Positions 1-8,988 are shown, counted from the first letter of the stretch. The stretch is 64,000 nt of DNA from Maritimibacter alkaliphilus (GCF_019801605.1 NZ_JAHVIT010000001.1:372001-436000); one strand, 5' to 3'. The notes: generated by a model not told the origin, from the letters alone. Numbers and translations are program-made.

Positions 1-1
1 G

Positions 2-940
2 CAGGACCTTGGTCTCGACGCCGAGACGGTCTCCTCCACCCTGCAGACGCTGGTCGCCTCGCGAACCGTGGGGGAATACACCTCCGACGGGCGGCAGTAC
101 CCGGTCGTGCTGCAGGCCGCGCCCGAGGACCGGGACAACCCGGCCGACCTGATGTCGATCCTGCTGCGCAACAGCCGCGGTGACCTGATCCCGCTGTCCT
201 CCGTCGCCACGATCGAGACCGCCGCCACCGTGCCCTCGATCGAACGCTACGACCGCGTGCATTCCGTCTCGATGGAGGCAGACCTGCCTGCGGGTGCGGA
301 CCTCGCGCAGGTGATGGGCCGGGTGGAAAGCGCCGTGGCCGCGCTGCCCGCCGGGGCCACGATTGCCTGGACCGGTCAGGCGGCGGACTACATCCGCGCC
401 TCGGGCGGCATGACGATGGTCTTCGGCATGGCCATGGCGATCGTCTTCCTCGTGCTGGCGGCGCAGTTCGAAAGCTTCCGCACCCCGCTGGTGATCATGC
501 TGACCGTGCCGCTGGGGCTGGGGGGCGCGGTGCTGACCCTCTGGCTGACCGGGCAGAGCGTGAACATCTTCAGCCAGGTTGGCCTTGTCCTGCTGGTGGG
601 GCTGATGGCCAAGAACGGCATCCTGATGGTGGAATTCTCCAACCAGCTGCGCGAGGAGGGGCATTCCCTCCGCGAGGCGGCCATCGAGGGCGCGGTGACC
701 CGGCTGCGGCCCGTGACCATGACCACGATCGCCACCGTGCTGGGGGCGGTCCCGCTGGCCACTGCCGCGGGCGCGGGCGCCGAGAGCCGTCAGGCCATCG
801 GCCTCGTCATCACCGGCGGGCTCAGCTTCGCCTTCGTGCTGACGCTCTTCGTGACGCCGGTGATCTACCTGCTGATCGAAGGCCTGTTCCCGCGCCGGAC
901 CGGGGAAGAAGACGGGGGCGCGGCGCAACCGGCGGAGTGA
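2..940 (+). CDS. RND efflux transporter permease, C-terminal part (5' end outside window)
   Basis: This is the C-terminal third of an inner-membrane AcrB/MexB-type permease of a proton-driven tripartite efflux pump. The reading frame is open from base 2, so the true start lies upstream of the window. Family hallmarks are visible: the segment GLMAKNGILMVEF, matching the AcrB helix with GLSAKNAILIVEF, and RLRPVTMTTIATVLGAVPL near the end, followed by the last membrane helix (FAFVLTLFVTPVIYLLIEG). A porter-domain stretch (about the first 110 residues) precedes five hydrophobic segments. The protein ends in a short acidic tail. The substrate cannot be told from this part. Confidence 0.93.
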   Translation, partial: QDLGLDAETVSSTLQTLVASRTVGEYTSDGRQYPVVLQAAPEDRDNPADLMSILLRNSRGDLIPLSSVATIETAATVPSIERYDRVHSVSMEADLPAGADLAQVMGRVESAVAALPAGATIAWTGQAADYIRASGGMTMVFGMAMAIVFLVLAAQFESFRTPLVIMLTVPLGLGGAVLTLWLTGQSVNIFSQVGLVLLVGLMAKNGILMVEFSNQLREEGHSLREAAIEGAVTRLRPVTMTTIATVLGAVPLATAAGAGAESRQAIGLVITGGLSFAFVLTLFVTPVIYLLIEGLFPRRTGEEDGGAAQPAE

Positions 941-991
941 GCGCGGCCCCGCCTCCCGCGGGGGGCGGGATGGGCACCCATCGGCCCGGGC

Positions 992-1324
992 TCAGCCCCG
1001 CAGCCGCTGCATCACCCGTCCGCGGACCTCGTCCGGTTCATCCCCGAGCGCGCGCATCAGCGCCGCGAGGTCGCCGCGGGTGCCATGGAGCTGGTCGATC
1101 AGGCCCATGACCATGGTGAGCGCCTCGTCACCGAGGTCGAAGTCATCGCAGAGATCGCAGAGCAGCTCGATCCGGGCCACGTCGACCTGCCGGTAGACCT
1201 GTCGACCCTCCGCATCGGCGGGGCGGATCACCTCGGCCCGCAGGAACCGCACGAGGCGCGGGCGGTCCAGCCGCCCGACCGTGGCGAGGACCTCCTCCTC
1301 GGAATAGAAACCGCTGGTGCTCAT
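992..1324 (-). CDS. cbpM: Chaperone modulator CbpM (MerR-like)
   Basis: This 110-residue protein has the features of CbpM, a small MerR-type helix-turn-helix protein that binds and restrains the DnaJ-like co-chaperone CbpA. The N-terminal part (YSEEEVLATVGRLDRPRLVRFLRAEVI...YRQVDVARIELLCDL) resembles the MerR DNA-binding fold, and the C-terminal half is helical and acidic. An in-frame start 45 bp further upstream is less likely, because the chosen ATG overlaps the cbpA stop codon as ATGA, which indicates translational coupling. The pairing with the upstream cbpA homologue supports the name strongly. Confidence 0.85.
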   Translation of the reverse strand: MSTSGFYSEEEVLATVGRLDRPRLVRFLRAEVIRPADAEGRQVYRQVDVARIELLCDLCDDFDLGDEALTMVMGLIDQLHGTRGDLAALMRALGDEPDEVRGRVMQRLRG

Positions 1325-2253
1325 GGCGTGCCCTCCTTGCGGGGATCGTAGGCGTGGCCGTCGCGCCACGCCTCCATGAAGCGGGCGAGGTCGTCATCGA
1401 CCTCCCCGGGCAGGGCGATGCGCAACTCGATCCGCTGGTCGCCCGGCGGACGGCCCGCCGCCGCGATGCCGCGGCCCTTCAGCCGCAGGATACGCCCGCT
1501 GCTGGTGCCGCGGGGCACGGTCACCTTGACCGGACCGGCGATGGTCGGCGCCTCGATCTTGGCCCCCAGCACGGCCTCGTAGAGGGTGATCGGCAGGCTG
1601 ATGACGATGTCGTCGCCCTCGCGGGTGAAGACCGGGTGCGGGCGGATCGAGAGCGTCACATAGGCGTCGCCGGGATCGCCGCCGCCATGGCCCGGGCCGC
1701 CCTTGCCGCGCAGACGCAGGGTCTGGCCCTCGTGCACGCCGCGGGGGATCTTCACCTCGAGGCCGCCACCGCCGGGCAGGGTGATCCGCATCGACCCGCC
1801 GTTGGCCGCGTCGAGGAACGGCACCTCGAGGGCGTAATGCGCATCCTCGCCGCGCGCCCGGTAGGCATGGCTGCGGAAGGAGGCGCCCTCGCGCCCGCCG
1901 TGGCGGCGCAGGAACTCGGCAAAGATGTCCTGCTCGTCGCCGAAGCCCTCGTAGCGCGGGCCCTGCCGGTAGGGATTGTCCGGCTGTTCGGCGAAGTCGC
2001 GGTAGAAGGTGCGTTCGGGCGGGCGTTCCTGCCCGCTGGCGTCGATCTCGCCCCGGTCATAGCGGGCGCGCGTCTCAGGGTCCTTCAGCAGGTCATGGGC
2101 GGCGCCGGCCGCCTTGAAGCGGGCCTCGGCGGCCGCATCGCCGGGATGGAGATCGGGATGGCTCTCCTTCGCGATCTTCCGGTAGGCTTTCTTGATCTCC
2201 TCGGCCGTGGCGGTCTTCGGCACGCCGAGCACGTCATAGGGGTCTTCGCTCAT
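1321..2253 (-). CDS. cbpA: DnaJ C-terminal domain protein, CbpA-type co-chaperone
   Basis: A 310-residue DnaJ family co-chaperone. The J domain occupies residues 1-70, with the HPD motif in KESHPDLHPGD. A glycine/aromatic linker follows (about 70-125), then the two C-terminal substrate-binding beta-domains (about 135-290). The zinc-finger domain of true DnaJ is absent, as in CbpA. It should stimulate Hsp70 (DnaK) ATPase activity and deliver misfolded clients in the cytoplasm. It is the first gene of a two-gene unit with cbpM, sharing an ATGA overlap. The C-terminal sequence ends with DPRKEGTP just before the overlap. Confidence 0.92.
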   Translation of the reverse strand: MSEDPYDVLGVPKTATAEEIKKAYRKIAKESHPDLHPGDAAAEARFKAAGAAHDLLKDPETRARYDRGEIDASGQERPPERTFYRDFAEQPDNPYRQGPRYEGFGDEQDIFAEFLRRHGGREGASFRSHAYRARGEDAHYALEVPFLDAANGGSMRITLPGGGGLEVKIPRGVHEGQTLRLRGKGGPGHGGGDPGDAYVTLSIRPHPVFTREGDDIVISLPITLYEAVLGAKIEAPTIAGPVKVTVPRGTSSGRILRLKGRGIAAAGRPPGDQRIELRIALPGEVDDDLARFMEAWRDGHAYDPRKEGTP

Positions 2254-2331
2254 CGCAGGTCCACCCGTGAGTCTTCCGGAACGATTAGACCGCCCCGCGG
2301 CGCGGCGCGCAACCGGCCATCCGGTCGCGCC

Positions 2332-4299
2332 TCAGCGCCGGGCGACGGCGCGGGCGGGCTGAAAGGCGTGGCGGCCCGCGCCGCCCTTGGCAGGCGCGAT
2401 CGGTCCGTGGCGCCAGTGGCCCGCCGCCTCCTGCGCCGCGGCCTCCTGCGTGAGCAGCGTGCGGGCCTCCGCTGCCGGTCGCGCCGCAGGACCACCTGCA
2501 AGCCAGTGTTCCAGCACCCGGCGCGCCGCGCAGGCGCAGGAGAAACTGGTGCCGCGCAGCGCGAGGGTGGCGCCATCCGTCGCGCCCTCGGCAAGGATGC
2601 CGAAATGCGCGGGCCCGTCCTCGGAGGGCAGCAGCAGGTCGGGCCCGGGGTGGCCGCCGATCGCCGTGGCCGCCGCGCCGGTGGCGGAATAGCCCGCCGG
2701 GCGCCCGTCGCTGACCCGGAACCCGCCGACCGAGATCGCCCCCTCCGTCACGGCATAGGCGTTGAGCGTGCCATGGCGGTGCAGCGGATCGGGCCCGTCG
2801 AGATCGCAGGCCGATGCATCATAGGCATAGCTGTCCGCCGCCGCGCCGAGACTGTCGTGGGGCTGGTAGGCGGGGTGGTCGAAATAGGAGTGCCGCGCGC
2901 GTCTCAGCCCCGGCAGCGTCGCCTGATCGGACTGGATATGGGCCCGCAGGCGGAGCGGGGCGGGGCCCGCGTTGCGCAGTCTGAGCCGCCACCGGCCCGC
3001 CGGCGCGGTGACGCCCGTCGCCCCGGGCCGGGTCGGGGCGAGGCAGATCTGGTGGCGATGGCGCAGCGCGCCGTCTGGCGCCGTGACCGCGTCGCAGTAG
3101 ATCCGGCCTGCGCCGCCGGTCAGCGCCCGGCTTTGGCCCCCGTTCTGATCCGGTCGGGCGGCGGAGAAGCCCTGCGGGCCCTGTCCCGGCGAAACGAGGT
3201 CGAGGGCCAGCGGCACGGGATCGCCGGGGCGGCCGTCGGACCAGATCTCGACGATATTGGAGGTCTCGTCCTCGGGCTGGAGGTGCCAGTCGATCTCGGC
3301 CTCCGCGCCGGGGGCCAGCTCCAGCGCGGCGTGCCCGCGCGCGAGGTTGTCATTGCCCGCAGGCACGAAGAGTGTCAGCCGTGGCGGCGTGTCGGGCGTT
3401 TCGGAAAAGAGCGTGTCGAGCGCCATGACCTGCCGCAGCCATTCCTGCCCGGCATCGCGTGCGCCTGCCTGCTTGCCGAAGGAGACATTGACCGCCAGCG
3501 GCGGCGGCACGCTGAGCCCCGAGGCCTGCATCAGGGCGCGGTAGGTCTCGACGATCCAGCGCAGCCCGTAGCTGAGGTATTCGTCCAGCATCCCGCCACC
3601 TTCGCCATAGGCGGTGATCGGGGGCAGGCTGACGGCGAGGATGCGCACATGCTCTGCAAAGGCCGGGTCGCGGGTGGGATCGGCCCCGGCCAGCAGGCTG
3701 AGGACATGGGTGCCATGGGCGAAGCGGCTTTCGAGCCCGTCGCAGCCCCGGGCCAGCGGATCGCTCAGCCCGAGGCTGCGGTTGAACGCCTCCGCGTCGA
3801 GCGGTCCCGTGGGGCCAGCGGGGCTATGCCGGGCGAGCGCCGCGTCGATGTCCTGTTTCAGGCAGGCGCGGCCGAAGGGCAGGGGGCCCGCCGGGGCCGC
3901 GCCCTGTTGCCAGGCGGCCAGCACGCGGCTGTCGCCCGCGGCGGTCCGCAGGCTGCGATGGCCAAAGCCGATGTCCACGTCGATGATCGCCGCGATGATG
4001 GTCTCGGACGTGATCGGCGGCAGGCAGGCCGGATCGGGGGCCAGCGACGCGCAGGCCTCGACCTGCGTCGGGCCGGGCGGGCCATAGGCCGGGTTCGCCA
4101 TGGCCACGGGCACCGGGAAGCGGATCATCGGCGGCGGGCTGTCCGCCGGCCCGCACTGGTGCAGCTGCCAGAGCGACCGCGGGTCCGGCACGGGCACGAA
4201 GCGCGCGGGGTCGCCGTAGGCGGGATAGAGGCGATAGGCCCAGTCGAGGTAGGGCGAGGGATGCAGCCGCGCGTCGTCGCTCCACGGCTGCCAGCTCAT
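2332..4299 (-). CDS. S8 family (subtilisin-like) serine peptidase
   Basis: A 655-residue subtilase. All three triad motifs are present and in order: Asp in AAIIDVDIGFGHR (about residue 107), His in FAHGTHVLSLLAG (about 195) and Ser in LRGTSFSCACAARRV near the C-terminus. Between His and Ser lies a long insertion that looks like a beta-rich jelly-roll. No signal peptide is evident at the chosen start MSWQPWSDD, so it may be cytoplasmic or leave by another route. This start overlaps the stop of the upstream PAP2/haloperoxidase gene as ATGA, so the two are translationally coupled. An alternative start 33 bp upstream would deepen the overlap. The substrate is unknown. Confidence 0.85.
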   Translation of the reverse strand: MSWQPWSDDARLHPSPYLDWAYRLYPAYGDPARFVPVPDPRSLWQLHQCGPADSPPPMIRFPVPVAMANPAYGPPGPTQVEACASLAPDPACLPPITSETIIAAIIDVDIGFGHRSLRTAAGDSRVLAAWQQGAAPAGPLPFGRACLKQDIDAALARHSPAGPTGPLDAEAFNRSLGLSDPLARGCDGLESRFAHGTHVLSLLAGADPTRDPAFAEHVRILAVSLPPITAYGEGGGMLDEYLSYGLRWIVETYRALMQASGLSVPPPLAVNVSFGKQAGARDAGQEWLRQVMALDTLFSETPDTPPRLTLFVPAGNDNLARGHAALELAPGAEAEIDWHLQPEDETSNIVEIWSDGRPGDPVPLALDLVSPGQGPQGFSAARPDQNGGQSRALTGGAGRIYCDAVTAPDGALRHRHQICLAPTRPGATGVTAPAGRWRLRLRNAGPAPLRLRAHIQSDQATLPGLRRARHSYFDHPAYQPHDSLGAAADSYAYDASACDLDGPDPLHRHGTLNAYAVTEGAISVGGFRVSDGRPAGYSATGAAATAIGGHPGPDLLLPSEDGPAHFGILAEGATDGATLALRGTSFSCACAARRVLEHWLAGGPAARPAAEARTLLTQEAAAQEAAGHWRHGPIAPAKGGAGRHAFQPARAVARR

Positions 4300-5414
4300 G
4301 CGCCGGTCCCCTCCGCGGGCGCGGTGCGCCACTCGGCCACCGCATCGGCCCAGTACTGCCGCAGCACGGCGCTGACCGGTCCGGCGGGCGCCGGCAGGGC
4401 GTGGCCCGCGGTCAGCCCCGCGGCCATGGCGGCCCGGTCGAAGTCATCCGCGCCCTCGGGGGGGAAGGCCCCGTTCGGATAGGCATGGGCCACGGGCGTT
4501 TCCGCCCCGCCCGCAAGGGCGATCACCGCACAGCCGATGGCACAGCCGAGCGCCGCCCCGGCAGCGGAATCCGCCGGGAAATGCACGCCCGCCACGGTGC
4601 GGTTCACCGCGATGCGATGCGCCAGCAGGAAGACCTGCGCGGGGGGCGCTGCGGCCTCGGCGGGCAGCTGCCCGGTGTCGAGGTAGTGCAGCACGGTGGC
4701 GAGCGCGAAGGATTCCGTCGCATGGCCCGAGGGATAGGTGCTGTGATCCGGCGTATCGAGGATCGGCTGCACCCGGTCCGAGAAATCCGCGGGGCGCGGC
4801 GCGCGGCAGAGGTGTTTCACCTGCATCTCCAGCAGGATGGTCAGCTCCTGCGTCACCGCCAGCAGGTCCTGCGTGCGCGGCTTCTGCGGCGTGGCAAGGG
4901 GGCGGATCGCGGCGAAACCATAGAGCAGGTCGCCGGACTGGAGGAGGATCTCATGCGCGCGGTCCGCGCGCAGGTCCGCATAGGCGCGCAGCCAGGCCAT
5001 CTGGCGGCCCAGCACCTCGACACCGGGGCGGGTGAGCGTGCAGATCACGGCCTCGTCCAGCAGGACCTCGGCCCCGGTCGGATCGGTCGGATTCCCGCAG
5101 GCGGGGCGCACCGCGAAATGCCCCATCAGGCTGCCGAGCAGCAGATCGCGCCGCCGGTCGGGCGTCAGGTAGGACAGGCCGGTGTTGGGCGCGATGTCGG
5201 CCACCGCGCGGTTGTCCTCGGGCGGGGCCCAGTAGCCGGCGATGGCGTCATGGGTCGTCAGCCGTGCCTCGGCGACGAGGCCGTCGTCCTCTGGGCCGCC
5301 GCGACCGGAGCCCCGACCAGAACCACGGCCCGACCCGCGCCCTGATCCGCGACCGCTGCCGCGTCCGGAGCCACGGCCAGATCCGCGTCCGCTTCCCAGG
5401 TAGAGGTCCGACAT
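4296..5414 (-). CDS. PAP2 / vanadium-dependent haloperoxidase family protein with GSGR repeat N-terminus
   Basis: A 372-residue protein of the PAP2 acid phosphatase/vanadium haloperoxidase superfamily. The vanadate/phosphate pocket motifs are visible: K200 with R207-P208 (KHLCRAPRP), PSGH at 228-231, and R272...H278...D282 (NRTVAGVHFPAD). The N-terminus has eight exact GSGR units (residues 7-38) directly after MSDLYL. No signal peptide or membrane helix is obvious, which fits a soluble haloperoxidase-like enzyme better than a membrane lipid phosphatase. It is first in a coupled pair with the subtilase and is divergent from the regulator at 5652. Whether it is a phosphatase or a haloperoxidase cannot be decided from sequence alone. 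Confidence 0.8.
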   Translation of the reverse strand: MSDLYLGSGRGSGRGSGRGSGRGSGRGSGRGSGRGSGRGGPEDDGLVAEARLTTHDAIAGYWAPPEDNRAVADIAPNTGLSYLTPDRRRDLLLGSLMGHFAVRPACGNPTDPTGAEVLLDEAVICTLTRPGVEVLGRQMAWLRAYADLRADRAHEILLQSGDLLYGFAAIRPLATPQKPRTQDLLAVTQELTILLEMQVKHLCRAPRPADFSDRVQPILDTPDHSTYPSGHATESFALATVLHYLDTGQLPAEAAAPPAQVFLLAHRIAVNRTVAGVHFPADSAAGAALGCAIGCAVIALAGGAETPVAHAYPNGAFPPEGADDFDRAAMAAGLTAGHALPAPAGPVSAVLRQYWADAVAEWRTAPAEGTGA

Positions 5415-5542
5415 TGCTATCCTCCTGCGATCCTTCGCTCAAAAACTATCTCTGGAGTGATTTGCGCAAGTCAAGGAATGGCGCCGTGCCGGGCCTGCGC
5501 GTTCCCAGACGGTCTGCGCCATGCTAGGGTCCGGCGGGGAGC

Positions 5543-5612
5543 GGGCCCAGATTTTCGGGTCCAGAATTTCGGGCCCAGATATTCGGGCCCAGAATTTCGG
5601 GCGTGGCATTTC
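5543..5612. repeat. 14-bp tandem repeat, five units, in a divergent promoter region
   Basis: Five head-to-tail 14-mers lie between the divergent PAP2 (starts at 5414) and regulator (starts at 5652) genes: GGGCCCAGATTTTC, GGGTCCAGAATTTC, GGGCCCAGATATTC, GGGCCCAGAATTTC and GGGCGTGGCATTTC, then a partial sixth unit. Variation is confined to a few positions. The position suggests an operator array or a slippage-prone spacer. Its role is inferred. Confidence 0.75.
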
Positions 5613-5651
5613 GGGTCCATGACCTTGGGGTCGGGGAGGCGCGGGGGACCG

Positions 5652-7247
5652 ATGGCAAAGGACACGGCGGGCAGGGTGACGCTCGATCTGGTCGGTCACT
5701 TCAGGGTGACGGGACCGGATGGCGCGGACTGCACGCCGGTCAGCCAGAAGGCGCAGGCCGTGCTGGCCCTGCTGGCCACGGGCGGCGGGCTTCGCCGGAC
5801 CCGCGCCTGGCTTCAGGACAAGCTCTGGAGCGAGAGCGACCGCGAACAGGGCGCTGCCAACCTGCGGCAGGCGCTGGCCACGATCCGCCGTGCGCTGGGG
5901 CCGCATCGCGACCTGTTGCAGGCCAACCGGGTGTCGGTCTGGCTGGCGGCGGCGCAGGTCGAGCTTTGCCCCGCGCCGGCGCACTGGCGCGGGGCCGCCT
6001 TCCTCGAAGGGCTCGACGTGCCCGACAGCGAATTCAACCTCTGGCTTCAGGGGCGGCGCGGAGAGGAGGGGGCCACGCCCGCCGCCGCTGCGCCGCCCAC
6101 GCCGCCGCAGGGGTGGCACGTGGCGCTGCTGGGATGGGACGGGGCCACCGCCGAGGCCTTCCACCTGCAGAGCGAGTTCCTCGCGATCCTCACGCGCAAC
6201 CTGTCCGAATACGGCGAGGTGCGGATCGGCTACGATGCCCCCGAGGTGCCCGATGCCCATACGCTCGTGGTCGAGGTCCGGGCCGCGCAGGCCGGGGGCG
6301 ATGCGGGCATTTCCTTCCGCGCCACGGCCCGGCGTGCCCTGTCCGGCCACGTGCTCTGGACCGAGACGGCGCGGGTCGGCGGCGGATCGGATTTCCTCAG
6401 CTCCGACAGCCAGCTTCTGGGGCTGGCCTTCCGGGTGCAATCGGCGCTGGTGCAGGCAATCGAGCGTGACGCGGGGCGCGAGAACACGGGCTTCCTGCTG
6501 GGGCCCGTGATCGCCGGGGTCTTCTCGTTCCGGCCTGACCGGGTGAAGCAGGCCCGCGCGGTTCTGGAGAGCCACGAGGTGCCGGACCTCGCGGGGACGA
6601 TCATGGGCTGGCGTGCGCAGACCTCGATCATCGAGCTGATCGAACGGTTCGAACCGGACGAGCAGCTCTGCGTCGAGCAGGGGCTCGAATATGCCGCGCG
6701 CGCCGTGGAGGCGGACACGATGAACTCCATGGTCCTCTCGGCGGCGGCCAATGCCAATGTCCTGCTGGGCTGGAATGCCGAGGCCGGGTCCGAGCTGGCC
6801 AGCATGTCGATCCGGGTGAACCCGTCGAACCCGCTGAGCTGGATCGCCTATGCGATTGCCGCGCTCTACGCGGACAAGCCGCGCATGGCCAAGGAGGCGG
6901 CGCAGACGGCGGCGAAACTGGCGCAGCGGACCCATCTCTATTTCTGGTGCGAGTTCCATGTGGGCCTCTCCGCACTGCAGCTGAACGAGCTTGACGAGGC
7001 CTGCCGCTCCTTCGAGACGGTCGCGGCCCTTGCGCCCGAGTTCCGGCCGCCGCTGCGCTACCTGCTGGCGGCCTATGCCAGCCGCCGGGATTACGAGCGT
7101 GCGGGCCGGGTGCTGGCGCGGCTGCGCGCGCTGGAACCGGATTTCACGCTGGAGGCCTTCGTCTCCGACCGGGAGTATCCGGTGACGCTGGCCCGTCGCC
7201 TGGGCCTGCTGGAGCCCGAGGCCTTCGCGCCCATGCTGCGCGCGTGA
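5652..7247 (+). CDS. SARP/BTAD-like transcriptional regulator with TPR-like C-terminus
   Basis: A 531-residue protein. Residues 1-95 look like a winged-helix output domain of the SARP/OmpR type (VTLDLVGHFRV, then LWSESDREQGAANLRQALATIRRALG, the pattern that links wHTH to BTAD-type helices). A middle domain (about 150-290) resembles the alpha/beta module common in such proteins. The C-terminal third is helical with TPR-like repeats. I chose the ATG with GGAGG about 12 bp upstream; in-frame ATGs at 5457 and 5619 would put the start before or inside the tandem repeat. It is divergent from the haloperoxidase-subtilase pair and may control it; that is inference from position. Confidence 0.7.
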   Translation: MAKDTAGRVTLDLVGHFRVTGPDGADCTPVSQKAQAVLALLATGGGLRRTRAWLQDKLWSESDREQGAANLRQALATIRRALGPHRDLLQANRVSVWLAAAQVELCPAPAHWRGAAFLEGLDVPDSEFNLWLQGRRGEEGATPAAAAPPTPPQGWHVALLGWDGATAEAFHLQSEFLAILTRNLSEYGEVRIGYDAPEVPDAHTLVVEVRAAQAGGDAGISFRATARRALSGHVLWTETARVGGGSDFLSSDSQLLGLAFRVQSALVQAIERDAGRENTGFLLGPVIAGVFSFRPDRVKQARAVLESHEVPDLAGTIMGWRAQTSIIELIERFEPDEQLCVEQGLEYAARAVEADTMNSMVLSAAANANVLLGWNAEAGSELASMSIRVNPSNPLSWIAYAIAALYADKPRMAKEAAQTAAKLAQRTHLYFWCEFHVGLSALQLNELDEACRSFETVAALAPEFRPPLRYLLAAYASRRDYERAGRVLARLRALEPDFTLEAFVSDREYPVTLARRLGLLEPEAFAPMLRA

Positions 7248-7769
7248 TCCGGCACCCGGCGGGGTCGGCATGACGTCGGCGGCGACGCGGTGCGTGGCGG
7301 GCAGGGCACGGGGGCTGCAGGCGGTGGGCTGCCGTGCGGAAAGTCCGAATTGCCCCGGCCACCCAGTTCCGATCTCTCGACATGTGCCTCCGCGGGACAC
7401 GGCATGGCGACAGCCTGAGACCGTCTGAATGGTCCGGGGCAGGGGATGCTGAAATAACTTCATCTAGACTTTCGTATCGAAATGACCGCCCCGGGTCTGA
7501 TGCCCGGGGTCGGACAAGACGATCCTGCGCCACCCTGCGTGATCGCAGCGTGAATCCGTGAGGCGTCAAGCGATTGACGGCTGTCTGGCTGATGGGGGGC
7601 GTCGTGCGGATCGTGCCTTGCGGCTGTCCGTGGCGATCCTGACGCGGTGGTGCCGGTCCCGGGGCAGCTGTTCCCGGGGCAGGCGGTCCCAGGTCTGGGG
7701 GTCGCAGCCCGGGGGCGCGCGACTGGGACAGGAGGGGGCAGGGCGCGCGCGGCGCCCTGCCGGGACGGC
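7248..7769. other. Intergenic region, no gene seen
   Basis: Convergent-end spacer of 522 bp between the regulator and the cytosolic cupin gene. Open frames here lack family resemblance or a plausible ribosome site. The stretch 7640-7720 is rich in CCCGGGG words but forms no clear array or terminator. Confidence 0.6.
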
Positions 7770-8165
7770 TCAGCCGTTGTAGTCTTCGTCGGCGACCTTT
7801 TCCATCCAGGTGACGGGCGAGCCGTTGATGCTTTCCTGGATGGCGATGTGGCTCATCGCGGTCTCGGCCGATGCCCCGTGCCAATGCTTCTCGTCTGCGG
7901 GGAAGAAGACAACGTCGCCCTGGGTCACTTCCTCCACCGGGCCGCCTTCGCGCTGCACGCGGCCGCGGCCGAAGGTGATGATGATGGTCTGACCCGCGGG
8001 ATGGGTGTGCCACGCGGTGCGCGCGCCGGGCTCGAAGGTCACATGGGCGCCCGAGGTGCGGCCGGGTTCGTCCGCCTGGAACAGCGGGTCGACGCGCACG
8101 GTGCCGGTGAACCAGTCCGCGGGGCCGGGGTTGGAGGGCGCGCTGCCAGAACGGATGATTTTCAT
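7770..8165 (-). CDS. Cupin domain protein (cytosolic paralogue)
   Basis: A 131-residue single-domain cupin. The metal-binding motif 1 is [17 protein letters not shown] (two His of HxH, then a Gln position), and motif 2 is [12 protein letters not shown]. No signal peptide is present. It closely resembles the secreted cupin at 12077-12538 (both contain GHVTF/AHVTF, [18 protein letters not shown] and a terminal DEDY segment), so the two are paralogues. Proteins of this type are often annotated as mandelonitrile-lyase-like cupins, but the substrate here is unknown. It follows the F420-reductase-like gene by 23 bp and is probably co-transcribed under the LysR-type box near 8970. Confidence 0.88.
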   Translation of the reverse strand: MKIIRSGSAPSNPGPADWFTGTVRVDPLFQADEPGRTSGAHVTFEPGARTAWHTHPAGQTIIITFGRGRVQREGGPVEEVTQGDVVFFPADEKHWHGASAETAMSHIAIQESINGSPVTWMEKVADEDYNG

Positions 8166-8188
8166 GGGAAGGGTCCTTTCTCTGCGTC

Positions 8189-8824
8189 TCAGCGCAGTTT
8201 TGTGAATCTGTAGGTCCAGGACGCGGGGCCGGGCTGGACGTAGGCCAGTTCCACCGTCGCCATGGCGAAGGGTTCGACATAGCGGGCATTGCGCAGCCCG
8301 CCGGTGTCTTGCGGGTCGAAGCCCACGTCGCTGGCGAGGGCGAAGGCCACCTCCTTGGCGCCTGCGTCGTCGCCGTAGATCATGACATGGGGTGGCTCGA
8401 TCTGCCCCTTGCGGGCGTGGACCGGGAAGAAGCTCTCCGACGGCGTGGTCGAGAAGGCCGAGACCCAGCGGGCCCCGGGGCGCAGCTTTTGCAGCTCTTC
8501 CGCGCCCGAGGACGTCCGCCCCACCACGAGGTCGCGGTCGGCAGCGTCGAGCGGGATGCAGCAGTTGAGGACGATCTTGCCGTCGAGGTCTCCGGCCTCG
8601 GCCAGCACCTCGGCGGTGCGGGACCAGTGGACCGCCAGCAGCAGGGCATCTGCCTCCGCGACCGCCTCGGTGATCGTGCCGGCCCGCGCGCCCGCCTCGC
8701 TGGCGAGCCGGACGAGCTTCGTGCGGCTGCGGGCATAGGCAAAGGTCACGTCATGGCCCTCCGATGCCCAGATCTGGCCGAGTTTGCCGCCCATGAGGCC
8801 GGAGCCGAGGATACCGATCTTCAT
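8189..8824 (-). CDS. NADPH-dependent F420 reductase-like oxidoreductase
   Basis: A 211-residue Rossmann protein beginning [17 protein letters not shown], the dinucleotide-binding GxGxxG fold of the NADP oxidoreductase, coenzyme F420-dependent family. The match to the F420/NADP reductase fold continues through [10 protein letters not shown] and [11 protein letters not shown]. This bacterium probably does not make F420, so the real substrate is likely another hydride carrier or small molecule; that is inference. The ATG at 8824 fits the conserved MKIGI start, and longer starts add an Arg-rich stretch with no similarity. It forms a two-gene unit with the cupin downstream, headed by an ATGA-N7-TCAT box. 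Confidence 0.82.
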   Translation of the reverse strand: MKIGILGSGLMGGKLGQIWASEGHDVTFAYARSRTKLVRLASEAGARAGTITEAVAEADALLLAVHWSRTAEVLAEAGDLDGKIVLNCCIPLDAADRDLVVGRTSSGAEELQKLRPGARWVSAFSTTPSESFFPVHARKGQIEPPHVMIYGDDAGAKEVAFALASDVGFDPQDTGGLRNARYVEPFAMATVELAYVQPGPASWTYRFTKLR

Positions 8825-8969
8825 CTGTGTCGTCCTGTTCCGCGTGCGGGCCCGAAGACCGCCGCTGTCGTCGTCTTCTGTGGTCTTGCGCGCCGCTCTC
8901 TCAGCAGCAGCGTAACGGGGATCTGGTCCTCTGTCCCCGGATCGTAAATGGCGCATCCCGGCAGGACAG

Positions 8970-8988
8970 TCATGAGGCCTGCTCATCT
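8970..8988. promoter_or_regulatory. LysR-type box upstream of the F420-reductase-like/cupin unit
   Basis: Bases TCATGA-GGCCTGC-TCATCT contain ATGA-N7-TCAT, an interrupted dyad matching the T-N11-A layout of LysR operators, about 145 bp before the start at 8824. The same box precedes three other units in this cluster. Confidence 0.6.

Noticed and set aside
1354..4482. Very long plus-strand open frame opposite cbpA and the subtilase
   Set aside because: It is antisense to three genes with clear domains; long open antisense frames are usual at this GC content.
5457..5651. Longer start for the TPR regulator reaching through the 14-bp repeats
   Set aside because: The added residues only reflect the repeat, and the ATG at 5652 has a GGAGG site and begins just before the winged-helix domain.
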